Below are positions 1 through 8,535 of a stretch of DNA of 64,000 bases, in pieces. The stretch is taken from positions 1 to 64,000 of the forward strand of contig CAYGFZ010000003.1 of assembly GCA_964349355.1 (NCBI GenBank). Direction: 5' to 3'. A program made the translations under genes and the position numbers. The notes below the pieces were generated by a model. That model saw nothing but the letters and a program-made list of their open reading frames with translations. It had not been told where the DNA came from and made no database searches. Each line of letters opens with the position of its first letter. The stretch's first letter is position 1. The DNA comes from JAUVXE01 sp964349355. GTDB lineage: Bacteria > Actinomycetota > Coriobacteriia > Anaerosomatales > SLCP01.

Positions 1-101
1 AGCTTATCAATCCGATCGCCATGGAGGAGAGCCTGCGCTTCGCTATCCGCGAAGGCGGCCGCACCGTCGGTTCGGGTCGTGTCACGAAGATCTTGAAGTA
101 A
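1..101 (+). CDS. tuf: Elongation factor Tu, C-terminal end (partial)
   Basis: Only the last 32 codons lie in the window. They include FAIREGGRTVGSGRVTKIL, the conserved end of the EF-Tu C-terminal beta barrel. EF-Tu is the GTPase that carries aminoacyl-tRNA to the ribosomal A site. The stop is at 99-101 and rpsJ begins 42 bases later, which is the usual junction between the str and S10 clusters. The GTPase domain is off the left edge, so nothing can be said about its G motifs. Confidence 0.95.
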   Translation, partial: LINPIAMEESLRFAIREGGRTVGSGRVTKILK

Positions 102-143
102 CCACCGAGGCATCCAGTCTCGTCTCAAACGGAGGGTAGAAAG

Positions 144-452
144 TTGGCGAACCAGAAGATCAGGATCCGGCTCAAGGGCTACGATCACGAGATCGTCGAT
201 CAGTCGACGAAGATGATCGTAGATACCGCCGGTAAGACCGGCGCGAAGGTCTCGGGTCCCATCCCGTTGCCGACCGAGCGCAACCTGTACTGCGTGATCC
301 GCTCACCGCATGTGAACAAGGACAGCCGTGAGCACTTCGAGATGAAGACGCACAAGCGCCTGATCGACATCCTCGAGCCCACTCCTAAGACGGTCGACTC
401 GCTGATGCGGCTCGATCTGCCCGCGGGCGTGGATATCGAGATCAAGCTTTAA
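144..452 (+). CDS. rpsJ: 30S ribosomal protein S10 (uS10)
   Basis: A 102-residue protein with the S10 hallmark segment SGPIPLPT and the N-terminus ANQKIRIRLKGYDHEIVD. S10 sits in the 30S head and, as NusE, also takes part in transcription antitermination with NusB. The start is TTG at 144, chosen because GGAGGG lies at 131-136 and the family begins here. It is the first gene of the S10 operon. The length is normal for the family. Confidence 0.97.
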   Translation: MANQKIRIRLKGYDHEIVDQSTKMIVDTAGKTGAKVSGPIPLPTERNLYCVIRSPHVNKDSREHFEMKTHKRLIDILEPTPKTVDSLMRLDLPAGVDIEIKL

Positions 453-566
453 GGAAACGGCGTCGGCGACCCCTGTCGCCACGTGAAGAGGATGCGGTCC
501 TCTGGGAAGCTTGCGTATGGTGCGCAGGTGATCGGGCCCACGACCGCTCGGAAGATGGAGTACACG

Positions 567-1187
567 ATGGTATCGACGATCATGGGACGGAAGCTGGGCA
601 TGACCCAGGTCTGGAGCGAGGACGACAAACTCGTTCCGGTCACCGTCATCGAGGCTGGACCGTGTGTGGTCAGCCAGGTGAAGACGCTCAAGCGCGACGG
701 GTACTCGGCAGTGCAGATCGCCTTTGGCTTCATCAAGGAGTCGAAGGTCAACAAGCCGATGAAGGGCCACTTCGACAAGGCTGGCGTCGAGCCGAAGCGC
801 CATGTCACCGAGGTCCGCCTCGACGAACCTGCCGAGTCCAAACTCGGCGACACTCTCACCGTCGATATGTTCGACGTTGGCTCGTCGGTGCACGTGACCG
901 GCACGAGCAAGGGTAAGGGTTTCGCGGGCGTCATCAAGCGCCATAACTTCCACGGTGGGCCCGGCGGTCATGGTTCGCACTTCCACCGTTCACCGGGCTC
1001 GATAGGACAGGCCTCCACGCCATCCCGTGTCTTCCGCGGTTCGCGGATGCCCGGTCACATGGGCGACGAGACGGTCACCGTCCGTAACCTCGAGGTCGTG
1101 CGCGTCGATACCGAGCAGAATCTTCTGCTCGTCAAGGGTGCGGTTCCGGGTGCGAAAGGTGCCCTGCTGACGATCCGGTCCGCGTAG
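567..1187 (+). CDS. rplC: 50S ribosomal protein L3 (uL3)
   Basis: L3 is an early-assembling 50S protein whose loop reaches the peptidyl-transferase centre. The protein has IMGRKLGMTQVW at its start and the conserved glycine/histidine-rich block GGPGGHGSHFHRSPGSIG in the middle. The reading frame is open back to 483, but the family begins just before IMGRKLG. The ATG at 567, with GGAG at 557-560, gives 206 residues, close to the usual length. An ATG at 555 is possible but has a worse ribosome-binding site. Confidence 0.95.
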   Translation: MVSTIMGRKLGMTQVWSEDDKLVPVTVIEAGPCVVSQVKTLKRDGYSAVQIAFGFIKESKVNKPMKGHFDKAGVEPKRHVTEVRLDEPAESKLGDTLTVDMFDVGSSVHVTGTSKGKGFAGVIKRHNFHGGPGGHGSHFHRSPGSIGQASTPSRVFRGSRMPGHMGDETVTVRNLEVVRVDTEQNLLLVKGAVPGAKGALLTIRSA

Positions 1188-1235
1188 GCGACCGGCCCGC
1201 CCCGATACGAACCGTCTTCTCAAGGAGTAGAAACG

Positions 1236-1859
1236 ATGGCAACGATAGAAATCAAAGATGCGAAGGGCGCGAAGGTGGAGACCACCGAGCTTGCCGATGC
1301 TGTGTTCGGCATCGAGCCTCACACTTTCGCCGTGCACCAGGTGGTTCGCAGCCAGATGGCCGCTCGCCGCTCCGGTAGCCACGACACGAAGACCCGAAGC
1401 GAGGTTTCGGGCGGTGGCCGCAAGCCATGGCGCCAGAAGGGAACCGGTCGTGCCCGTCAAGGTACGATCCGCGCACCTCAGTGGCGCGGAGGTGGAGTGG
1501 TCTTCGGACCGCATCCCCGCTCATACGGTTTCAAGGTCCCGAACAAGGTCGTCAAGTTGGCGATGCGCTCGGTCCTCTCGGCCAAGACCGCCGAGGGCGT
1601 ACTCCACGTGATCGATGGTTTCGGCTTCGACGAGCCTTCGACGAAGCGCGCCGGTAAAATCCTTAAGAACCTCGGCATTGACGGGCGTGTGACGATCGTT
1701 GTGGAGAACGACGATATGAACGCGGTGCTGTCGCTGCGCAACCTCCCCAAGGTGCGCGTGATCACCGTCTCCGAGGCGAACACGTACGATCTGGTCGACA
1801 ACACCGCCGTGCTCTTCACCAAGCCGGCTTTGAACTGGCTGGAAGGAGTACTGGCATGA
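1236..1859 (+). CDS. rplD: 50S ribosomal protein L4 (uL4)
   Basis: A 207-residue L4 with the conserved loop GGGRKPWRQKGTGRARQG, which extends into the nascent-peptide exit tunnel. In E. coli this protein also represses its own operon; nothing here shows whether that applies. AAGGAG lies 8 bases before the ATG. The stop overlaps the rplW start by four bases (ATGA), so the two are probably translationally coupled. Confidence 0.97.
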   Translation: MATIEIKDAKGAKVETTELADAVFGIEPHTFAVHQVVRSQMAARRSGSHDTKTRSEVSGGGRKPWRQKGTGRARQGTIRAPQWRGGGVVFGPHPRSYGFKVPNKVVKLAMRSVLSAKTAEGVLHVIDGFGFDEPSTKRAGKILKNLGIDGRVTIVVENDDMNAVLSLRNLPKVRVITVSEANTYDLVDNTAVLFTKPALNWLEGVLA

Positions 1860-2152
1860 TGCACAACACGGATCCGCATGATATCATCCTGCGTCCGGTC
1901 GTTTCGGAGAAGTCCTACGACCTGGTCGCGCAGAACCGCTACACCTTCGAGGTCGACAAGCGGGCGTCCAAGCCCGAGATCGCCGATGCGATCCAGTCGA
2001 TCTTCGGTGTCACGGTCGAGAAGGTGAACACGATGAATGTCGCGGGCAAGCCCCGCCGCCTGCGCTTCCGCGCCGGCAAGACCCGTTCGTGGAAGAAGGC
2101 CATTGTCACCGTCAAAGACGGCGACTCGATCGAGTTCTTCGAGGCCCACTAG
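1856..2152 (+). CDS. rplW: 50S ribosomal protein L23 (uL23)
   Basis: A 98-residue protein with the L23 patterns RPVVSEKSYDL and VNTMNVAGKPRR. L23 lines the tunnel exit and is the docking site for trigger factor and SRP. The start at 1856 overlaps the rplD stop. A second in-frame ATG follows immediately, so the true first residue is uncertain by one codon. Confidence 0.96.
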   Translation: MMHNTDPHDIILRPVVSEKSYDLVAQNRYTFEVDKRASKPEIADAIQSIFGVTVEKVNTMNVAGKPRRLRFRAGKTRSWKKAIVTVKDGDSIEFFEAH

Positions 2153-2296
2153 GGCGCAAGTCAAGACAGGTGACCGGGTACCCGCAGGTCGCGGGATGGA
2201 GCCGCCCGGCACCGTGGTAGTCCGGCGCCGGAGCCGCCGCACACGAGGGTGTGTGCACGTCCCAGGCGGACCGGCAATCGGACGAAAGGAGAGAAG

Positions 2297-3127
2297 ATGG
2301 GACTCAAGCGATATAAGCCGACCTCCCCGGGCCGGAGGTTCCAGACGGTGTCGGACTTCGCCGACATCACGACCTCCACGCCCGAGAAGTCGCTTCTCGA
2401 GCCGCTTCCCAAGAAGGGTGGCCGCAACAACCGTGGTCGCATCACGACCCGTCACCAGGGCGGCGGCCACAAGCGGCGATACCGCGTCATTGACTTCAAG
2501 CGGAACAAGGACGGCGTTCCGGCGAAGGTGGCGACGATCGAGTATGACCCGAACCGTTCGTCGCGCATCGCGCTCCTTCACTACCTCGATGGGGAGAAGC
2601 GCTACATCATCGCACCCCAGAAGCTCTCTGTGGGCGATATGGTCATGTCGGGACCGGGTTCAGACATCAAGCCGGGTAACGCGCTCCCCCTTGCGGACAT
2701 CCCCACCGGTACGGTCGTCCATGCGATCGAGATGCAGCCCGGTAAGGGTGCCGCGATGGCGCGCTCGGCCGGTGCCTCGGCACAGCTCATGGCCAAGGAG
2801 GGCACCTACGCGATCCTTCGTATGCCCTCGACCGAGATGCGCAAGGTTCTGCTGACATGCCGGGCAACAGTGGGTGCTGTCGGGAACGCTGAGCACGAGG
2901 GCATCTCGATTGGTAAGGCCGGACGTAACCGTTGGAAGGGCGTTCGCCCGACGGTTCGTGGTACTGCGATGAACCCGGTCGACCATCCCCACGGTGGTGG
3001 CGAGGGCAAGAACAAGACCGCGGGTCGTCACCCGGTGAGCCCGTGGGGCGTACCGACCAAGGGCCACCGTACCCGCAAGAAGGGTAAGGCCTCCGACCGC
3101 CTGATCATCCGCCGCCGTAAGAAGTAG
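2297..3127 (+). CDS. rplB: 50S ribosomal protein L2 (uL2)
   Basis: A 276-residue L2 with MGLKRYKPTSPGRR at the start and the invariant C-terminal motif NPVDHPHGGGEGK. The histidine there contributes to peptidyl-transferase function. The frame is open upstream to 2249, but GGAGAG directly before the ATG at 2297 and the family N-terminus fix the start. A 144-base spacer separates it from rplW, longer than most gaps in this cluster; I found no convincing structure in it. Confidence 0.97.
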   Translation: MGLKRYKPTSPGRRFQTVSDFADITTSTPEKSLLEPLPKKGGRNNRGRITTRHQGGGHKRRYRVIDFKRNKDGVPAKVATIEYDPNRSSRIALLHYLDGEKRYIIAPQKLSVGDMVMSGPGSDIKPGNALPLADIPTGTVVHAIEMQPGKGAAMARSAGASAQLMAKEGTYAILRMPSTEMRKVLLTCRATVGAVGNAEHEGISIGKAGRNRWKGVRPTVRGTAMNPVDHPHGGGEGKNKTAGRHPVSPWGVPTKGHRTRKKGKASDRLIIRRRKK

Positions 3128-3158
3128 CGTTCGGCAGTAGAGGGAGCTGGAGTATCAC

Positions 3159-3434
3159 ATGAGCAGAAGTTTGAAGAAGGGACCCTACGTTGAGCCGCGG
3201 TTGATCGGGCGTATCCACGCCATGAACGAGGCCGGCGACAAGAAGGTCATCAAGACGTGGTCGCGTTCGTCGACCATCTTCCCGGAGATGGTGGGACACA
3301 CCATCGCGGTGCACGACGGGCGCAAGCACGTGCCGGTCTACGTCACCGAGTCGATGGTAGGCCACAAGCTCGGCGAGTTCGCGCCGACGCGTACATTCCG
3401 CGGTCATGCGGCCGACAGGAAGGGCAAGAGGTAG
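3159..3434 (+). CDS. rpsS: 30S ribosomal protein S19 (uS19)
   Basis: A 91-residue S19 with the signatures MSRSLKKGPYVE and TFRGHAADRKGKR. It binds 16S rRNA in the 30S head as a pair with S13. The start follows a purine-rich GGGAGCTGGAG stretch. The stop is three bases before the rplV ATG, consistent with operon coupling. Confidence 0.97.
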   Translation: MSRSLKKGPYVEPRLIGRIHAMNEAGDKKVIKTWSRSSTIFPEMVGHTIAVHDGRKHVPVYVTESMVGHKLGEFAPTRTFRGHAADRKGKR

Positions 3435-3437
3435 AAG

Positions 3438-3779
3438 ATGGAAGCGAGAGCTGTTGCACGCTACGTGCGGGTAAGCCCGCGCAAGGCCCGCCTCGTCGTC
3501 GACCTCATCCGCGGCAAGTCCGTGGAGGAGGCAGCGGCCATCCTCACGTTCACGCCGCGTGCCGCGGCCGAGGTCGTTGAGAAGGTGCTGTTGAGCGCCG
3601 TGGCCAACGCCGAGAAGAACCTGAGGATCAAGCGAGACGACCTCTACGTGTCGACGACGTTTGTGGATGAGGGTCCGACGCTCAAGCGGATCCGTCCGCG
3701 AGCGATGGGTCGGGCGTTCCAGATCAGAAAGCGCACGAGTCACATCACTGTCGTCGTCAAGCAGCGAGAGGAGGCGTAA
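3438..3779 (+). CDS. rplV: 50S ribosomal protein L22 (uL22)
   Basis: A 113-residue L22 with RYVRVSPRKARLVVDLIRG near the start and the C-terminal RPRAMGRAFQIRKRTSHI stretch that forms the extended beta hairpin lining the exit tunnel. Mutations in that hairpin give macrolide resistance in other bacteria; this copy looks ordinary. It runs almost directly from rpsS into rpsC. Confidence 0.97.
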   Translation: MEARAVARYVRVSPRKARLVVDLIRGKSVEEAAAILTFTPRAAAEVVEKVLLSAVANAEKNLRIKRDDLYVSTTFVDEGPTLKRIRPRAMGRAFQIRKRTSHITVVVKQREEA

Positions 3780-3786
3780 TAATCGC

Positions 3787-4485
3787 ATGGGTCAGAAAGT
3801 CTACCCCATAGGGTTCAGGCTCGGAATCACCGAGAAGTGGCGCTCCCGCTGGTACGCCGGCAAGGAGTACAGCGCGACCCTGGCCGAGGACCTCAAGGTC
3901 CGCGAGTATCTGAGTAAGCGCCTTCGTCGCGCCGCGGTCTCGAAGATCGAGATCGAGCGCAAGGGTGACAAGCTGTCGGTCGAGCTGGCGACCGCTCGCC
4001 CCGGCATCGTCATCGGCAAGAAGGGCGCCGAAGTCGATGTGCTGCGCAAGGATCTCGAGAAGATGACCGGATCGACCGTCTCGGTGAACATCATCGAGAT
4101 CAAACGTCCCGAGCTCGACGCCAAGCTCGTTGCGCAGAGCGTTGCCGAGCAGCTTGAGGGACGCGTGGCGTTCCGTCGTGCGATGCGCAAGGCTGTCGCT
4201 TCGGCGATGAAGAGCGGCGCCCTCGGAATCCGGATCCAGTGCTCCGGTCGCCTCGGCGGCGCGGAGATGGGCCGTCGTGAGTGGTATCGCGAGGGTCGCG
4301 TGCCGCTGCACACCCTGCGTGCCGTGATCGACTACGGTACTGCCGGAGCCCGGACGACCATGGGTGCGATCGGCGTGAAAGTATGGATCTATCGCGGCGA
4401 ACTCCTGCCTGGTCAGGAACTGCCGTCGCCCGCGGACGCTCGTCCGCCGCGCGGCCGCCGTAACGACCGTGGAGGGAGATCGTAG
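3787..4485 (+). CDS. rpsC: 30S ribosomal protein S3 (uS3)
   Basis: A 232-residue S3 starting MGQKVYPIGFRLGI. The type II KH domain is visible around GIVIGKKGAEVDVL (GKKG is the GXXG loop). S3 forms part of the mRNA entry channel with S4 and S5 and has helicase-like activity. The frame extends upstream into rplV, but homology fixes the ATG at 3787. The basic C-terminal tail (PPRGRRNDRGGRS) is typical of actinobacterial copies. Confidence 0.97.
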   Translation: MGQKVYPIGFRLGITEKWRSRWYAGKEYSATLAEDLKVREYLSKRLRRAAVSKIEIERKGDKLSVELATARPGIVIGKKGAEVDVLRKDLEKMTGSTVSVNIIEIKRPELDAKLVAQSVAEQLEGRVAFRRAMRKAVASAMKSGALGIRIQCSGRLGGAEMGRREWYREGRVPLHTLRAVIDYGTAGARTTMGAIGVKVWIYRGELLPGQELPSPADARPPRGRRNDRGGRS

Positions 4486-4487
4486 AG

Positions 4488-4913
4488 ATGTTGCTGCCCA
4501 AGCGAGTCAAGCACCGCAAGGTGCAGCGCGGGTCGATGAAGGGAATGGCCAAGGGCGGGACCGAGGTCACGTACGGTGATTACGGCCTGAAAGCGCTCGA
4601 GGCCGAGTGGATCACCAACCGCCAGATCGAGGCGGCCCGTGTCGCGATGACCCGTTATATGAAGCGTGGCGGTAAGGTGTGGATCAACATCTTCCCCGAC
4701 AAGCCCGTTACGCAGAAGCCCGCCGAGACCCGTATGGGTTCCGGTAAGGGTAGCCCCGAGAAGTGGGTCGCCGTCGTCAAGCCCGGACGCGTCATGTTCG
4801 AGGTCGCCGGCGTTCCCGAAGAGGTCGCGCGCGAGGCTATGAGGCTCGCTGCACACAAGCTTCCGATCAAGTGCAAGTTCGTGGCCCGAGCCGACAGTGG
4901 CGGTGAGGCATAG
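4488..4913 (+). CDS. rplP: 50S ribosomal protein L16 (uL16)
   Basis: A 141-residue L16 with MLLPKRVKHRKVQRG at the start and RMGSGKGSPEKWVAVVKPG in the middle. It contacts A- and P-site tRNA elbows at the base of the central protuberance. It begins two bases after rpsC ends, with GGAGGGAG just upstream. Its stop abuts the rpmC start. Confidence 0.97.
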   Translation: MLLPKRVKHRKVQRGSMKGMAKGGTEVTYGDYGLKALEAEWITNRQIEAARVAMTRYMKRGGKVWINIFPDKPVTQKPAETRMGSGKGSPEKWVAVVKPGRVMFEVAGVPEEVAREAMRLAAHKLPIKCKFVARADSGGEA

Positions 4914-5129
4914 ATGAAGGTTACAGAGCTCAAGAATATGGCCGACTCCGACCTGATCGAAAAGGTCAAGGAGAGCAGGGCCGAACTGTTCAACCTGCGG
5001 TTCCAGCATGCCACCGGTCAGTTGGATAACCCTGCTAGGATCAATGCCGTCAAAAAGGAGATAGCGCGTCAGCTCACCGAGCTGCGCATCCGTGAGCTGG
5101 GCGCGTCGCGCGACGCCGCGGTCTCCTGA
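4914..5129 (+). CDS. rpmC: 50S ribosomal protein L29 (uL29)
   Basis: A 71-residue, mostly helical protein with the L29 pattern ELFNLRFQHATGQLDNPARI. It sits near L23 at the tunnel exit. The ATG is contiguous with the rplP stop, so its ribosome-binding site (GGTGAGG) lies within rplP. The stop overlaps a possible early rpsQ start. Confidence 0.96.
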   Translation: MKVTELKNMADSDLIEKVKESRAELFNLRFQHATGQLDNPARINAVKKEIARQLTELRIRELGASRDAAVS

Positions 5130-5149
5130 TGACGATGGAGAGGAACGTC

Positions 5150-5410
5150 ATGACAAACGAACGCAACAGGCGCAAGACCCGGCAGGGAGTGGTAGTGTCC
5201 GCTGCAGGAGACAAGACGTGTGTGATCACCGTATCAGAGCGCAAGCGCCATCCGCTCTACGGCAAGATGATGACCCATAGCAGTAAGTTCCACGTACACG
5301 ACGAGGAGAACCAGGCACAGGTCGGCGACGTCATCCAGGTGATGGAGGTACGACCTGTTTCGAAGCTCAAGCGGTGGCGACTGGTCGAGATCGTGGAGAA
5401 GGCAAAGTAA
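5150..5410 (+). CDS. rpsQ: 30S ribosomal protein S17 (uS17)
   Basis: An OB-fold 16S-binding protein with GVVVSAAGDKTCVITVSER and KFHVHDEENQ. Three in-frame ATGs occur at 5129, 5135 and 5150. I chose 5150 because GGAGAGG lies seven bases upstream and the resulting 86 residues match the family. Starting at 5129 would add seven residues and overlap rpmC by one base. Confidence 0.94.
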   Translation: MTNERNRRKTRQGVVVSAAGDKTCVITVSERKRHPLYGKMMTHSSKFHVHDEENQAQVGDVIQVMEVRPVSKLKRWRLVEIVEKAK

Positions 5411-5462
5411 CACCGCCCGTGCCGCATACGCGGCATCAGACGGAACCGGTACGGAGGACGAG

Positions 5463-5831
5463 ATGATTCAAGCGGAATCCCGGCTGAAGGTGGCCGACAA
5501 CTCAGGGGCACGCCGGGTGCTGTGCATCAAGGTGCTCGGTGGCTCGAAGCGTCGATATGCACGCGTCGGCGACACTATCGTGGCCACGGTGAAGGAAGCC
5601 ATCCCGAATGGCGCCGTGAAGAAGGGCGAGGTCGTGCGTGCAGTGGTTGTACGTACGAAGAAAGAGTACAGGCGGCCGGACGGAAGCTACATCAAGTTCG
5701 ACGAGAACGCCGCTGTGATAATCGACAACCAGGGAAATCCGCGGGGTACCCGAATCTTCGGCCCGGTGGCGCGCGAGTTGCGCGACCGGCGCTACATGAA
5801 GATCGTCTCGTTGGCTCCCGAAGTACTGTAG
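5463..5831 (+). CDS. rplN: 50S ribosomal protein L14 (uL14)
   Basis: A 122-residue L14, the standard length, with LKVADNSGARRVLCIKVLGG near the N-terminus and RGTRIFGPVARELR near the C-terminus. It lies on the subunit interface next to L3 and L19 and is the target of the silencing factor RsfS. GGAGGACG precedes the ATG. A 52-base spacer separates it from rpsQ. Confidence 0.97.
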   Translation: MIQAESRLKVADNSGARRVLCIKVLGGSKRRYARVGDTIVATVKEAIPNGAVKKGEVVRAVVVRTKKEYRRPDGSYIKFDENAAVIIDNQGNPRGTRIFGPVARELRDRRYMKIVSLAPEVL

Positions 5832-5846
5832 GGAGGGTCGTTCAGA

Positions 5847-6167
5847 ATGGCGAAATCGATGACGATCCGCAAAGGTGACCGCGTGAAGGTGATCACGGGC
5901 AAGGACAAGGGCAAGGAGAGCCGGGTCCTCCGTGTTTACCCCCACAAGGAACGCCTTGTGGTCGAGCACGTGAACATGATCAAGAAGCACCAGCGGGCGA
6001 CGCAGCGTCAGCCGAAGGGTGGCATCCTCGAGATCGAGGGCACCATCCATGTCAGCAACATCATGCTGCTATGCCCCAACTGCTCCCAGCCCACCCGGGT
6101 CGGGCGCAAGCGCGAGGATGGCAATCGCATCCGAGTGTGCAAGAAGTGCGACAAGGACATCGACTAG
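5847..6167 (+). CDS. rplX: 50S ribosomal protein L24 (uL24), zinc-ribbon form
   Basis: A 106-residue L24. The KOW segment KGDRVKVITGKDKGKES is followed by a C-terminal CPNC...CKKC pair that looks like a zinc ribbon. L24 starts assembly of the 23S 5-prime domain. The four-cysteine tail occurs in a subset of L24 proteins; zinc binding is inferred, not shown. GGGAGGG lies upstream of the ATG. Confidence 0.96.
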   Translation: MAKSMTIRKGDRVKVITGKDKGKESRVLRVYPHKERLVVEHVNMIKKHQRATQRQPKGGILEIEGTIHVSNIMLLCPNCSQPTRVGRKREDGNRIRVCKKCDKDID

Positions 6168-6258
6168 CCCGATGTGCATCGCCCGCTCCCGGAGACCCCG
6201 GGGCGCGGGGCACCGGGTCGGAAATCCGGTGCGGACAAGACAGACGGAGGTAGGCAAG

Positions 6259-6801
6259 GTGGCACCGAGGTTCAAGGAGCAGTTCAAGGCCGAGGTCGTT
6301 CCCGCTCTTAGAGAGAGGTTCGGCTACGCCAACGTGAATGAGGTACCGCGGCTGGAGAAGATCGTCGTCAACATGGGTGTTGGCGAGGCTGTCGCGGATG
6401 CCAAGCAACTGGATGCTGCGATGGCTGATCTGGCCACGGTTACCGGTCAGAAGCCGACGATCACCCGGGCGAGGAAGTCGATAGCGAGCTACAAGCTTCG
6501 CCAGGGCATGCCGATCGGTGCGAAAGTGACGCTGCGTGGTGATCGCATGTGGGAGTTCTTCGACCGGCTCCTGTCGACGGCGATTCCACGAGTCCGCGAC
6601 TTTCGCGGCCTGTCGGCGAACTCGTTCGATGGTCGTGGGAACTACTCGATGGGCGTCACCGAGCAATTGATCTTCCCCGAGGTCGACTACGATCAGGTCG
6701 ATCGCGTGCGAGGAATGGATATCACGTTCGTGACGAGTGCGAAGACAGACGAGGAAGCGAAGGCTCTCCTGGAGTCCTTCTCCTTCCCGTTCAAACGATA
6801 G
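6259..6801 (+). CDS. rplE: 50S ribosomal protein L5 (uL5)
   Basis: A 180-residue L5 with EKIVVNMGVGEA and TRARKSIASYKLRQGMPIG. It binds 5S rRNA with L18 and forms the bridge to S13. The open frame extends upstream to 6019, but the GTG at 6259 with GGAGGTAGG before it matches the family start (VAPRFKEQFKAEV). A 91-base GC-rich spacer separates it from rplX. Confidence 0.96.
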   Translation: MAPRFKEQFKAEVVPALRERFGYANVNEVPRLEKIVVNMGVGEAVADAKQLDAAMADLATVTGQKPTITRARKSIASYKLRQGMPIGAKVTLRGDRMWEFFDRLLSTAIPRVRDFRGLSANSFDGRGNYSMGVTEQLIFPEVDYDQVDRVRGMDITFVTSAKTDEEAKALLESFSFPFKR

Positions 6802-6850
6802 ATTCTATCCGCCGGCACTGGACGCGGTGTCGTGGCAAGGAGGTTGGAAA

Positions 6851-7036
6851 GTGGCAAAGAAGTCGATGATCGCCAAGGCCAAGCGCACTCCGAAGTTCGG
6901 TGTGCGAGCGGTCAACCGCTGCAATCGGTGCGGCCGTCCGCGGGCGTACTACCGCCAGTTCGGTCTGTGCCGCATCTGCGTGCGTGAGCTCGCAAGCCGT
7001 GGCGAACTCCCCGGTGTCCGTAAGGCCAGCTGGTAG
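6851..7036 (+). CDS. rpsZ: 30S ribosomal protein S14, zinc type (uS14)
   Basis: A 61-residue short S14 with CNRCGRPRAYYRQFGLCRIC, the C+ (zinc-binding) form. Actinobacteria often keep this form beside a zinc-free paralog elsewhere. The GTG start at 6851 follows AAGGAGG by seven bases and gives the standard 61 residues. It acts in the 30S head. Confidence 0.97.
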   Translation: MAKKSMIAKAKRTPKFGVRAVNRCNRCGRPRAYYRQFGLCRICVRELASRGELPGVRKASW

Positions 7037-7138
7037 GGGCAGGGCGTTAGGCGGAGATCCATCCGGTAGGCGTTTTGGCCATGGGCCAACGCGAACCATC
7101 GGGTAGGAGTCATCCCGGACCATAGGAGGAACGAAAAC

Positions 7139-7537
7139 ATGAGCATGACAGATCCCATCGCCGATATGCTGACGCGGGTTCGCAACGCCAACTCGGCGTT
7201 TAAGACCTCGGCGACGATGCCTTCCTCGAAGAAGCTGGTGGAGATCGCCCGCATCATGAAAGAAGAGGGCTACATCGAAGAGTACCGGGTCACCCCCGGC
7301 GACGTTCAGGATTCACTTGAGGTCGTGTTGAAGTACGGTCCCAAGCGGGAGCGCACCATCACGGGAATCCGGCGCATCAGCAAGCCTGGTCTGCGTGTGT
7401 ACGCCAAGAAGGACGAGCTTCCCCGTGTTCTGGGCGGGCTTGGCATCGCGGTCATCTCGACGTCGAAGGGCGTCATGTCCGAGAAGGGCGCGCGCAAGGC
7501 GGGCGTCGGCGGCGAAGTAATCGCCTACATCTGGTAA
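7139..7537 (+). CDS. rpsH: 30S ribosomal protein S8 (uS8)
   Basis: A 132-residue S8 with MTDPIADMLTRVRNAN at the start and the C-terminal GVMSEKGARKAGVGGEVIAYIW. It binds the central domain of 16S rRNA, and in E. coli it regulates the spc operon. AGGAGG lies shortly before the ATG. The 102-base spacer from rpsZ contains no gene I can support. Confidence 0.97.
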   Translation: MSMTDPIADMLTRVRNANSAFKTSATMPSSKKLVEIARIMKEEGYIEEYRVTPGDVQDSLEVVLKYGPKRERTITGIRRISKPGLRVYAKKDELPRVLGGLGIAVISTSKGVMSEKGARKAGVGGEVIAYIW

Positions 7538-7566
7538 CGGACAGGACTGAGAAAGGAGCGACAGCC

Positions 7567-8103
7567 GTGTCTCGAATCGGCAAACAGCCCATCCCGGTCC
7601 CATCCGGGGTGGAGGTGAAGATCGACGGCTCGACAGTGACCGTGAGGGGTCCCAAGGGAGAGCTCAGCGGCACGTTCAGCGTGGACATGATAATCGTTCT
7701 TGAAGACGGCGAGATCCGGGTGACCCGTCCGTCTGACAATCGCACACATCGCTCGCTGCATGGTCTGACGCGCACACTGATCGCCAACATGGTGGCCGGG
7801 GTCTCCGAGGGCTTCAGCAAGAACCTCGAGATTGTTGGCGTAGGGTACCGTGCGGCGCTCAAGGGCTCCGACCTCGAACTTGCGCTCGGGTTCAGCCATC
7901 CCGTGTCGGTCAAGGCGGAGCCCGGTATCTCCTTTGAGGTGCCTGTTCCCACCAAGATCACGGTCCGTGGAATCGACAAGCAGCGTGTCGGCCAGATTGC
8001 AAGTGAGATCCGTGATTTCCGCCCGCCGGAGCCTTACAAGGGCAAGGGTGTGCGCTATGAAGGTGAGTATGTAAGGCGGAAGCTCGGTAAGACGGCGAAG
8101 TAA
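7567..8103 (+). CDS. rplF: 50S ribosomal protein L6 (uL6)
   Basis: A 178-residue L6 with SRIGKQPIPVPSGVEV and the C-terminal PEPYKGKGVRYEGEYVRRK. It sits beside the sarcin-ricin loop. The GTG start at 7567 follows AAAGGAG. The length and both end motifs are those of the family. Confidence 0.97.
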   Translation: MSRIGKQPIPVPSGVEVKIDGSTVTVRGPKGELSGTFSVDMIIVLEDGEIRVTRPSDNRTHRSLHGLTRTLIANMVAGVSEGFSKNLEIVGVGYRAALKGSDLELALGFSHPVSVKAEPGISFEVPVPTKITVRGIDKQRVGQIASEIRDFRPPEPYKGKGVRYEGEYVRRKLGKTAK

Positions 8104-8154
8104 CGTGCGACCCGGCCAGAGCGGTACGGGTGAGACGAGGAGAGTAGTGAAGGC

Positions 8155-8523
8155 ATGGAGAGACTGAAGGCGAAGTCGGCGGGTCTTGCCCGCCGCAAAC
8201 GCAGGGTCCGGGGCAAGGTGAGCGGCACGGCCGAGCGTCCGCGCCTCCGGGTGACCCGTAGTAACGCCCACATCTACGCACAGCTTATCGACGATGTTGC
8301 AGGGCACACGCTGGTTGCCGTGTCCTCGATCGATCCTGAGTTGCGCGCTGCGCTCAAGACAGGCTCCAACGCTGACTCGGCCAAGGCCGTCGGCGAGGCG
8401 CTTGGTCGCAGAGCTGTGGAGGCAGGCATCGCCGAGGCGGTCTTCGACCGTGGCGGTCGTCTGTACCACGGGCGAGTGAAGGCTCTGGCGGACGGTGCGC
8501 GTAGCGCCGGGCTCAAGTTCTAG
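8155..8523 (+). CDS. rplR: 50S ribosomal protein L18 (uL18)
   Basis: A 122-residue L18 with RPRLRVTRSNAHIYAQLIDD and the C-terminal FDRGGRLYHGRVKALADGAR. It binds 5S rRNA together with L5. The ATG at 8155 has GAGGAGAG about 12 bases upstream, a rather long spacing. A GTG at 8147 is out of frame and was not used. Confidence 0.96.
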   Translation: MERLKAKSAGLARRKRRVRGKVSGTAERPRLRVTRSNAHIYAQLIDDVAGHTLVAVSSIDPELRAALKTGSNADSAKAVGEALGRRAVEAGIAEAVFDRGGRLYHGRVKALADGARSAGLKF

Positions 8524-8535
8524 AGAGGAGACGGT

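Noticed and set aside
2153..2296. A regulatory RNA in the spacer before rplB
   Set aside because: The 144 bases are GC-rich with small possible stems but no pattern I recognise.
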